Below, piece by piece: positions 55,401 through 62,148 of a stretch of 64,000 nt of DNA. Location of the stretch: NCBI RefSeq assembly GCF_003991355.1, contig NZ_RCSU01000005.1:354039-418038 (forward strand). The letters run 5' to 3'. Numbering within the stretch: the first letter of the stretch is position 1; each line of letters begins with the position of its first letter. The notes under the pieces were generated by a model that had not been told where the DNA came from, did no database searches, and saw only the letters and a list, made by a program, of their open reading frames with translations. The position numbers were made by a program, and so were the translations under genes. This DNA is from Pseudoflavitalea rhizosphaerae (GTDB taxonomy: Bacteria; Bacteroidota; Bacteroidia; Chitinophagales; Chitinophagaceae).

Positions 55401-55626
55401 GGTTCAGGGAAATATTGCCAATTTCAGTATTCAGTCGCCCGGTTCAGGCATAATGCCTGTGGCTATTTACGATGCGATGGGCAGGCTGGTGCTGCGGAAA
55501 GAATGGACGCTGAGCAAAGGCGCTCAAACAAAACAGATAACAATTCAACAATTACCTCCGGGTGTTTATACGGCAGTATTCCAGGGCAAGGAAGCTGTTA
55601 AACCGATCAGGTTCATTCGAAATTAA
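52414..55626 (+). CDS. GloVer-repeat surface protein with T9SS sorting domain
   Basis: The 1070-residue protein has a signal peptide ending near VAQ. About 14 repeats of roughly 48 residues follow (residues about 30-720), each ending GxxxEYDP, for example GVVFEYDP and GTIFEFDP, with KLYGTT-like loops; they are of the choice-of-anchor GloVer type and may form one or more beta-propellers. A central domain (about 720-900) precedes the type A C-terminal domain (LHPNPVQGN, VAIYDAMGRLV, LPPGVYTAVF) for type IX secretion. It is a large secreted or surface-attached protein of unknown target. Confidence 0.85.
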   Translation: MKKLYLCAIFFAISLLSSQETVAQGIYQFWGLTNAGGSVHDQGTLFSARFDGTGITTRNAFKIFTGNVDQFSESFHVVNGKVYGFFDESGPYQKGVLYEFDPVTDKYTIKLNLHDHPLYYNTGFLYTYNNKLYGQGSYQGTSSLYEYDPSANTLLVKKAIDPYVRNFIFYNNQFYGSAYLGGANDKGYIFRFDPVTFTITKLMDIPVWSGPISNFRLYNNKLYGTGRDAGINGAGAIVEYDPATNQLTEKASLGTADGSGTVTSLRLFSGKLYGVTTAGLFDNTGVVFEYDPLQNTIVKKMDISATNPVSGFTVFHNNRFYGVTRSGGNFDKGVLFEYDPQSNAYTKKIHFNGLPGESPLPFLAAISGKMYGVATAGGSYHAGTFFEYDPASNTIASAVDMGNSEGHKPYGKLLYYQGKLYGFTTKGGQYNRGVIYAYDLVTDSYEIRYHMREATGYGDMEGSMVLYNGRMYGITRFLENGAGALFEFNPSNNQYTVKHSFTSATGSSPMARLLVYNSKLYGTTMYGGNTNSGVLYEFDPATGTYSVKVQFSNGFGTNPQAALSAYKGKLYGTCPVGGTNDKGTIFEFDPAINSFQVRHHFTEAQGYRSSSALTLYNNKFYGTNEMNDDDDIFGTLFEFDPVSFNVALRHSFTFPEGTYPRNEMIVHNKKLYGLAAGGGTVDYGGVFYEFDPQLNKWSQQSTFDYDNGRFPLSTGLTLVPALVAPGTPGSCQAAIPAYVNAANANEWIPFTDDEGNAVMEINPNGNMLGTVRVSFYTHNGPVRKDEADRFYLDRNITVSVENQPSSPVNIRLYIKKTEFETLKNTAGSGVQTLNDITVFKNNDDCSNAVQSVATPIDATVVAWGLDYVYLAEVSSFSSFYFASKAYTALPLKLEYFKGEALATANGLEWKASCTDNADFIVERSLDGINFQQIGLVLATAADCQQPLQFPDQHPPDGKAYYRLQMKDEKNTISYSNIIILNRANTKQLSIKLHPNPVQGNIANFSIQSPGSGIMPVAIYDAMGRLVLRKEWTLSKGAQTKQITIQQLPPGVYTAVFQGKEAVKPIRFIRN

Positions 55627-55660
55627 ACTTCAGGTAAGAGTTGAATGCAACATCTTATTT

Positions 55661-55705
55661 AGGGCGATTAAGAAGTGAGAGCTTTTTAGTCGCCCTTCAT
55701 TTTTG
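55661..55705 (+). terminator. Terminator between the GloVer gene and dnaG
   Basis: AGGGCGATTAA at 55661-55671 pairs with TTAGTCGCCCT at 55686-55696 with one G-T pair, then TCATTTTTG. Confidence 0.75.
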
Positions 55706-55732
55706 CCGGAAGCCGGCTGATGCCCTGCAAAC

Positions 55733-57817
55733 CTATTTCAGGATCACTGTGCCCAGTTTCTTTACCAGCTCAATTTCCATTTGCTTGAGATGCACATGGG
55801 TTTGCAATAATACGAGTTGTTCTTCCGGAGTATGTTCCTTTGCCATATCGCGCTGGTTCTCTTCCATGATCCTTCTGATCTTGCGCAGTTTGAGATAATG
55901 GATACAGGAATTCACGAATGGGATATGTTTGGCTTCTTCTTCCTTGAATGAGCCCTGTTCCAGCACTTCGGCCCATTTGCCACTGACTTCATATGGGAAG
56001 TCCATGATCTTTACGATCAGTGCTGCCAGCTGCTGGTCTTCATGATAAAGGAAATTCTTGATGCCCGGTTCCAGTCCGGCTTCATACCAGGTCTTGTACA
56101 TTTCCAGGATGCGCATGTATTCCGGATTGTCCAGCAACTGGTTCTCCATTACTTCCGCGATCATAAAACTTGCAACAGTGCTGGCCTCTTCCCAGGGTTT
56201 GCTTCCATGTTCCAGCAATACCTGGATCACGGCTTTTTCACTTTGCTCGTCTTTGGTGAGTAAAGCAAGTGTATCATCTCCCGGAAACTGACCGGTGGAG
56301 GCGGGTGAGCCCGCATCGGGAAATGATCCCTGGTCCCAGTCGCCGTCCTCCGCATAGAAAGTATCTTCAGGAAAGAAGCCGTCTTCTCCAACAGGGGCTG
56401 CGTTGAAATTATTGGGTTGGCCGGCAGCTCCTTTATTCCCGGCGTTGCGATTGCCCTGTTGTTGCTGGGCTTGTTGTTTCTGCTGTTGCTGGTTTTCTTT
56501 GGTGACTTTTTCGCGGATGTATTTATTCACCAGGTTATTGAAACCATCTTCTTCCACGCGCAGCAGTTCGGAACAGCGGCGGATATAATCCTGTTGTTTG
56601 GTGAAATCCTCTGCTTTATTGAGTTTTGAGATGGTCTCGGCCATCTGGTTCACCACTGCGGCTTTCTTATTGGTATCGTTGCCGGCATCTTTGAGCATCA
56701 CTTCCAGCTGGAAGATGATGAATTCTTTTTTATTAGCCTTTACGAATTCCTGGAAAGCGGCAGCGCCTACCTTGTTAACATAGCTGTCCGGATCTTCATT
56801 GTCGGGGATCAGCACCAGATGAACATTCAATCCTTCTGTGAGTGCGAGCTCCAGACCTCGGAGGGCTGCTTTCACACCGGCGCCATCGCCATCATAAATG
56901 ATGGTGAGGTTATTGGTGTATTTATGGATGAGGCGGAGCTGATCAGGCGTGAGTGAAGTACCGCCGGATGCCACAACGTTCTCGATACCTGCCTGGTGCA
57001 GGGAGATCACATCGGTATAGCCTTCCACCAGCAGGCATTCATCCAGTTTATCGATCGCCTGGCGGGCCTGGTAAGAGCCATAGAGGATCTTGCTTTTATG
57101 GTAGAGCTCGTTCTCCGGCGTGTTGATGTATTTTGGTGCGCGTTCGGCTTTGCCGATCACACGTGCACCAAAGCCAATGATCTTACCGCTCTGGTTATGA
57201 ACGGGAAAAATGATACGGCCTCTGTAATTATCGTAACTGCGTCCTTCGCGCTGGGCCACCAGTCCGCTCTTCACCAGCAATTCGAGATTGTATTGTGCAT
57301 TGAGGGCGGTAGAAACGAAGCTCTGACTGTCCTGTAAGCTGTAACCAACCTGGAACTTGCGCAGGACCTCTTCGCGAAAGCCACGCTCTTTCAGATAGGA
57401 GAGAGCGATATCCTGACCTTCATCCGAATTGAAAAGCTTTTCTTCGAAATACCTCTGTCCGAACTGGTTGATGATATAAAGACTGTCCGCTACCTGTCGC
57501 TGCGCAGCAACTTCAGGGCTTACAGCCGTTTCTTCAACTTCAACGCCGTACTTGTTGGCGAGCCAGCGAAGGGCTTCCACATAGGAGTATTTCTCCAGGT
57601 CCATCAGGAAGCCAATGGCATTACCACTTTTCCCACATCCGAAACATTTGTAGATCTCTTTATTTGCGGAGACGGTGAAACTCGGCGTTTTTTCGTTGTG
57701 GAACGGACAAAGGCCCAGGTAATTGATACCCCGTTTCTTGAGTTTCACATAACTGCCCACGATCTCTACAATATCGATTCGGCTGAGGATCTGTTGTATG
57801 GTATGCTGACTTATCAC
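55733..57817 (-). CDS. dnaG: DNA primase
   Basis: The protein is 694 residues from a GTG at 57817, giving the typical MISQHTIQQILSRIDIV start; longer frames begin upstream of the promoter and are rejected. The CHC2 zinc finger (CPFHNEKTPSF and YKCFGCGKSG), the RNA-polymerase core, and the TOPRIM domain (LLVEGYTDVISLHQAG, IYDGDGAG) are complete. A low-complexity linker rich in Gln and Asn (about residues 450-490) leads to the C-terminal helicase-binding domain. It makes RNA primers for replication. Confidence 0.95.
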   Translation of the reverse strand: MISQHTIQQILSRIDIVEIVGSYVKLKKRGINYLGLCPFHNEKTPSFTVSANKEIYKCFGCGKSGNAIGFLMDLEKYSYVEALRWLANKYGVEVEETAVSPEVAAQRQVADSLYIINQFGQRYFEEKLFNSDEGQDIALSYLKERGFREEVLRKFQVGYSLQDSQSFVSTALNAQYNLELLVKSGLVAQREGRSYDNYRGRIIFPVHNQSGKIIGFGARVIGKAERAPKYINTPENELYHKSKILYGSYQARQAIDKLDECLLVEGYTDVISLHQAGIENVVASGGTSLTPDQLRLIHKYTNNLTIIYDGDGAGVKAALRGLELALTEGLNVHLVLIPDNEDPDSYVNKVGAAAFQEFVKANKKEFIIFQLEVMLKDAGNDTNKKAAVVNQMAETISKLNKAEDFTKQQDYIRRCSELLRVEEDGFNNLVNKYIREKVTKENQQQQKQQAQQQQGNRNAGNKGAAGQPNNFNAAPVGEDGFFPEDTFYAEDGDWDQGSFPDAGSPASTGQFPGDDTLALLTKDEQSEKAVIQVLLEHGSKPWEEASTVASFMIAEVMENQLLDNPEYMRILEMYKTWYEAGLEPGIKNFLYHEDQQLAALIVKIMDFPYEVSGKWAEVLEQGSFKEEEAKHIPFVNSCIHYLKLRKIRRIMEENQRDMAKEHTPEEQLVLLQTHVHLKQMEIELVKKLGTVILK

Positions 57818-57826
57818 TTTGACCTG

Positions 57827-57858
57827 CAAATATATGCTTACAATAGTTAAGGTGCAAA
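57827..57858 (-). promoter_or_regulatory. Promoter of dnaG
   Basis: On the minus strand TTTG (57855-57858) and TATATTTG (57827-57834) are 20 bases apart, a full consensus pair. The GTG start is 9 bases after the -7 box, so the leader is only about 4 bases. Confidence 0.7.
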
Positions 57859-57878
57859 GAATCAAAGCGGGGAGTGCC

Positions 57879-57982
57879 CAGTCGCTCGCCTCCGGCGAGT
57901 GACTTTTGTTTAGTCGCCTCCGGCGACGCGGTGTTCGCCGGAGGCGAACAAATAGAAGTCACTCGCCGGAGGCGAGCGACTG
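57879..57982 (+). repeat. Four-hairpin palindromic repeat, copy C
   Basis: This 104-bp copy lies about 20 bases upstream of the dnaG -33 element. Here the outer hairpin loops are TCC and GGA instead of the TCT and AGA of copies A and B; both arms changed together, so the long pairing is kept. Orientation is the same as in the other copies. Confidence 0.85.
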
Positions 57983-58281
57983 CCAGCTCTCTGACCTTTT
58001 TAGTCAGCCCCTGGCCGCCCTCCGCATTTCCCTATTGCCCACGCTCTGCTTTTTCTTCAGAACTCTGCATATCACGTGCATAATTTAATCCCTGATCCTT
58101 TCGCAAATGCTGTGAATCTTTAGTAATTTAGATCAACTTACTTACCCATTATTCTTACAGGCTGAAAACAAAGTAGCAGCACACCTTCCAACATGCTCTT
58201 CACTCCCTTAATGCGCTGCAAAGCCCGATCCTATCCATAGAAGGCTATCAGTTCTTTATTTCTTCACTTAAATTTTTCCCC
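57983..58281. other. Gap without a recognisable gene
   Basis: This 299-base stretch between the repeat and the next gene has no convincing reading frame, no tRNA-like fold and no exact TAnnTTTG box. A near match (TAATTTAG) is present around 58126. I see nothing else in it. Confidence 0.6.
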
Positions 58282-58662
58282 ATGGTTACTACTGATGTTG
58301 CACAGCTTTCAAGAGAATGCAATGCCTGGCGGGAGACATTGCGTTCAGACAAAGCATCCGTCTCTGAATTAGACACCCGCCTGCAGGATATGGCCGGAAA
58401 ACAAAGTACTGAGGAAGTACTCATCGAGATCGATCATTTTCACAACCAGTTCTACATCCAGCAACTGAACATCCACGATCTCAAACACGCCATCCGCTCT
58501 CATCAACAACAGATCGACGCCGAAATGAAACTCCATCACGGCCAGGTGAATGACAACACAATCAACGATCACGAAAGGCTTTACGACAACTTCCAGCAAC
58601 TGGAACACACCCTCAGGGACCTGAAGGACGATTTCGCGGTGTTCATAGACCGGAACCGATAG
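58282..58662 (+). CDS. Hypothetical coiled-coil protein
   Basis: The 126-residue protein is strongly helical and charged, with heptad-like spacing throughout (LDTRLQDMAGKQSTEEVLIE, HDLKHAIRSHQQQIDAEMKL, FQQLEHTLRDLKDDFAVF), and no signal peptide or membrane segment. I do not recognise the family. It sits alone upstream of the EF-G2 gene, with about 125 bases between. Confidence 0.65.
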   Translation: MVTTDVAQLSRECNAWRETLRSDKASVSELDTRLQDMAGKQSTEEVLIEIDHFHNQFYIQQLNIHDLKHAIRSHQQQIDAEMKLHHGQVNDNTINDHERLYDNFQQLEHTLRDLKDDFAVFIDRNR

Positions 58663-58786
58663 CTTATTATGTTGAATGGCCTGACCCAGCCATGGCAACG
58701 CCTGTACTGGTAGTTGCCAACTCGCCCGTATTCCCTTGCGGGCAGGCTTTACTAATCATTCCATTTTACTTTATAAATCTATTGCT

Positions 58787-60919
58787 ATGCCAGAATTTGA
58801 TACCTCACACGTAAAAAATATTGTCTTGCTGGGGCATGCCGGCTCCGGCAAGACAACTTTAGCGGAATGCATGCTATATGAAGCAGGCATCACCAACCGC
58901 CGCGGTTCCATTGCGGAACGCAATACTGCCGGAGATTATCATGAACTGGAACAGGAGAGGGCCAGTACTGTTTTCTCCAAACTTCTCCACACCAAATGGA
59001 GAGGCTATAAGATCAATATCATCGATACCCCGGGCTATGACGATTTTGCCGGAGAAGTAGTTTCAGCACTTCGGGTAGCCGATACCGGTATCATGCTGCT
59101 CAACGCCGCCAATGGCGTGGAAGTGGGTACTGATATCATCTGGAATTACACCGAAGCATTCAGAACGCCCATGATCTTTGCCGTGAATAAACTGGATGAC
59201 GACAATGCTGATTTCGATGCCACGGTGGAAGAAGCCAAAACACATTTCGGCAACAAAGTAGTTGTGGTACAATATCCGCAACAGCAGGGGGTGGGCTTCC
59301 ATGCCATCATCGATGTGCTGCGCATGACCATGTATAAATTCAAAGACGCCGGCGGCAAGCCCGAAAAACTGCCTATTCCTCCCGAAGAAAAAGAGAAGGC
59401 CGATACACTCCACCGTGAACTGGTGGAAGCAATCGCCAGCAATGATGAATCCCTGATGGAAAAATATTTCGACAAAGGCGAGCTGGACGAAGATGAAATG
59501 AAGGAAGGCATGAAGAAAGCCATGATCAACCTTGATCTTTTCCCCTTGTTCTGTTTATCTGCAGAACGCAATATGGGCAGTGGCAGGTTGATGGGCTTTA
59601 TTGATAATGTTTGTCCATCTGCCAATGAAATGCCTCCGCAAACCACACGCAACGGAGACAAGCTCACCTGCGATGCAAAAGGACCCGCCTGCATTTTTAT
59701 ATACAAGACCGTTTCCGAGCCGCATGTGGGCGAGCTCAGTTTCTTCAAAGTCTATTCCGGCACCATCAAAAGCGGTACAGAACTGGTGAATGAGACCACC
59801 GGCGTTTCAGAAAAACTGAACCAGCTCTTTGTGGTGGAAGGCAATAAACGGACTGCCGTGAATGAACTGGCTGCCGGGGATATTGGCGCCACGCTCAAAC
59901 TCCGCAATACGCATGTGAACAATACCCTGCATGAAAAAGGAAAGAATATAGAACTGGAGCCGATCGTTTTTCCTGGTTCCAATATGAGCATGGCCATCGA
60001 ATCCCTGAAGAAAGGGGAAGAAGAAAAATTATCAGTGGCCCTGCACCAGTTGCTGGAAGAGGACCCTACCGTGAAGATCGAATTCTCGCAGGAACTCAAA
60101 CAAACCATCATTCATTGTTTGGGTGAATTGCACCTGAGCGTGATCCGATGGAAGCTGGAGCACGTACACAATGTGGAAGTACGGTTTGTGAAACCGCGTA
60201 TCCCTTACCGTGAGACCATCCGGAAAATGGCGGAAAGTAATTATCGTCATAAAAAACAGTCCGGTGGTGCGGGGCAGTTTGGCGAAGTATTCATGCGGAT
60301 CGAGCCCTGGCATGAGGGTATGAATGATCCGAAAGGACTGAACGTGCGTGCACGTGAAGAATTCCCGCTGGATTGGGGCGGCAAGCTCGTATTCTACAAT
60401 TGCATTGTGGGAGGCGCCATCGATGCGCGTTTCCTGCCTTCCATTCTCAAAGGGGTAATGGAAAAGATGCACGAAGGCCCGTTGACCGGATCCTATGTAC
60501 GCGATGTACGCGTGAGCGTTTATGATGGAAAAATGCACCCGGTGGATTCCAATGATATCTCTTTCAAGATCGCCGGGCTGATGGCATTCAAACAGGCATT
60601 CCAGGAAGCTGATCCGCAGATCCTGGAGCCCGTCTATCACGTGGAAGTGCTCTGCCCGGAAGATCTAACCGGTTCTGTGATCGGCGATCTGCAGACACGC
60701 CGCGGCATCGTGGAGGGAATGGAAAGTGAAGGACATTTTACCAAAGTGATCGCGCATGTGCCGTTGTCTGAGATGCATGATTATTCTTCATCTCTCAGGT
60801 CCATTACCCAGGGCCGCGCCAGGTTTGCGATGAAGTTCAGGGAATACCAGACAGTTCCTTTCGAGATCCAGAAGAAACTGCAGGAAGATTATATGAAACT
60901 GGCGAAAGAAGAAGTGTAA
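58787..60919 (+). CDS. Elongation factor G paralogue (EF-G2 type) lacking the catalytic histidine
   Basis: The protein is 710 residues from the ATG at 58787, with all EF-G domains in order. The P loop is GHAGSGKTT (residues 16-24), the base-specificity motif is NKLD, and switch I lacks the usual RGITI (ERASTVF instead). Switch II reads DTPGYDDF, so the catalytic His is Tyr84. The overall sequence resembles the Bacteroides EF-G2, a second EF-G reported to support translocation without GTP hydrolysis. It is probably a supplementary translation factor used in poor nutrition; the canonical fusA would be elsewhere. Confidence 0.88.
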   Translation: MPEFDTSHVKNIVLLGHAGSGKTTLAECMLYEAGITNRRGSIAERNTAGDYHELEQERASTVFSKLLHTKWRGYKINIIDTPGYDDFAGEVVSALRVADTGIMLLNAANGVEVGTDIIWNYTEAFRTPMIFAVNKLDDDNADFDATVEEAKTHFGNKVVVVQYPQQQGVGFHAIIDVLRMTMYKFKDAGGKPEKLPIPPEEKEKADTLHRELVEAIASNDESLMEKYFDKGELDEDEMKEGMKKAMINLDLFPLFCLSAERNMGSGRLMGFIDNVCPSANEMPPQTTRNGDKLTCDAKGPACIFIYKTVSEPHVGELSFFKVYSGTIKSGTELVNETTGVSEKLNQLFVVEGNKRTAVNELAAGDIGATLKLRNTHVNNTLHEKGKNIELEPIVFPGSNMSMAIESLKKGEEEKLSVALHQLLEEDPTVKIEFSQELKQTIIHCLGELHLSVIRWKLEHVHNVEVRFVKPRIPYRETIRKMAESNYRHKKQSGGAGQFGEVFMRIEPWHEGMNDPKGLNVRAREEFPLDWGGKLVFYNCIVGGAIDARFLPSILKGVMEKMHEGPLTGSYVRDVRVSVYDGKMHPVDSNDISFKIAGLMAFKQAFQEADPQILEPVYHVEVLCPEDLTGSVIGDLQTRRGIVEGMESEGHFTKVIAHVPLSEMHDYSSSLRSITQGRARFAMKFREYQTVPFEIQKKLQEDYMKLAKEEV

Positions 60920-60945
60920 AACCTCTGTCGTTATAGGCGCGGCAC

Positions 60946-62142
60946 TCACCCGCGGAAACGCGGGCGACCTCGCCTGCCCGGGGTAATAGCTTTCAGGAAA
61001 AGGAAGCCGGCAATACCTGCAATCACGGATGCACTGAGTACAGCGATCTTTGCATTGATGATTGTGGTGGCATCGTTGAATGCCAGCAAGGTGATGAAAA
61101 TACTCATGGTGAATCCAATGCCCGCAAGAATGCCTGCGCCTGAAATATGCTTCCAGCTTAATTCCGAGGGCAGGCGGCATATTTTCAGTTTCACTGCAGT
61201 ATAACAGAAAAGGATTATACCAACGGGTTTCCCCAGTATCAGCCCGCTCATGATACCCAATGTATTCTTTGTACCGAAGCTCTTCTGCCATCCCGGCTCG
61301 AACACAATTCCGGTATTTGCTAAAGCGAAAACAGGAAGAATGAAAAAAGCAACGGGCTTGTGCAGGAAATGCTGCAGCTTGTAGGAAATGGATTGTTCGG
61401 TACCATTGCCGAATGGAATGGCAAATGCCAGGAGGATGCCTGAGATGGTTGCATGCACGCCGCTCTTCAGCATGAAATACCACATGAAAACACCAGGCAC
61501 CAGGTATACTATAAGATAGTGGATACGAAGCCTGTTGAAAATGAGGAGCAACGTGAAAACGCCCATGGCAGCGCCAAAGTAGGCAAGTGAAAATCCTTCC
61601 GTATAGAATACGGCAATCACGATGATGGCCCCCAGGTCATCTATGATGGCAAGGGCCGCGAGAAATATCTTCAATGAAGCCGGCACCCTGTTGCCGAGCA
61701 ATGAAAGGATGCCCAATGCAAATGCTATATCCGTTGCCATGGGAATACCGATGCCAGCCTGTTCAGGCGTTCCATGGTTCAAAATAAAATGGAAAAGTGC
61801 AGGCGTAAGCATACCGCCCAGCGCAGCCACTACCGGCAACAATGCATTATGCACATTAGACAATTCACCGGCATAGAGTTCCCTCTCTATTTCCAGCCCG
61901 ATCATGAGGAAGAAGATGGCCATCAAACCATCATTCACCCAGTATTCAACAGGGTGGTACATCTCAAAACCGCCTACGGAAAACCCGATGCTATGGTGCC
62001 AGAAATGAAGATAACTTTCTCCTAATGGTAAGTTTGCGATAAGTATGGAGAGTACCGTACAGATTATCAAAACAATTCCGCCTGTTTTTTCGCTATGAAA
62101 GAAGTCTGTGAATAGTTTCGATAACTGGATACGCTTGATCAT
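60946..62142 (-). CDS. nhaA: Na+/H+ antiporter NhaA
   Basis: The 398-residue protein has about twelve membrane helices. The conserved aspartates are visible in MATDIAFALGILSLLG and IIDDLGAIIVIAVFYT. It exchanges two protons for one sodium ion and handles salt and alkaline stress. It begins 6 bases after the stop of the histidine kinase gene, so the two are co-transcribed. The C-terminal end is basic (GRRGRPRFRG). Confidence 0.93.
   Translation of the reverse strand: MIKRIQLSKLFTDFFHSEKTGGIVLIICTVLSILIANLPLGESYLHFWHHSIGFSVGGFEMYHPVEYWVNDGLMAIFFLMIGLEIERELYAGELSNVHNALLPVVAALGGMLTPALFHFILNHGTPEQAGIGIPMATDIAFALGILSLLGNRVPASLKIFLAALAIIDDLGAIIVIAVFYTEGFSLAYFGAAMGVFTLLLIFNRLRIHYLIVYLVPGVFMWYFMLKSGVHATISGILLAFAIPFGNGTEQSISYKLQHFLHKPVAFFILPVFALANTGIVFEPGWQKSFGTKNTLGIMSGLILGKPVGIILFCYTAVKLKICRLPSELSWKHISGAGILAGIGFTMSIFITLLAFNDATTIINAKIAVLSASVIAGIAGFLFLKAITPGRRGRPRFRG
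60949..60964. other. Short GC hairpin with a GAAA tetraloop at the nhaA end
   Basis: CCCGCG-GAAA-CGCGGG is a perfect 6-bp stem overlapping the last codons of nhaA, about 30 bases after the convergent EF-G2 stop. No T-run follows on either strand, so its role is unclear. Confidence 0.45.
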
Positions 62143-62148
62143 GCTGCT

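Noticed and set aside
57660..58088. Reading frames that run through the four-hairpin repeats and give similar Pro/Ala/Gly-rich peptides at 15.2, 57.9 and 63.8 kb
   Set aside because: The shared peptide arises only because the DNA repeat is the same. No start context or promoter is present and the frames end at random outside the element.
57818..58281. tRNA or small RNA gene upstream of the coiled-coil protein gene
   Set aside because: No tRNA arms, CCA end or promoter-terminator pair could be found beyond the palindromic repeat.
60940..60970. Terminator between convergent EF-G2 and nhaA
   Set aside because: The GAAA hairpin has no T-run on either side and overlaps nhaA codons, so it is listed only as a hairpin.
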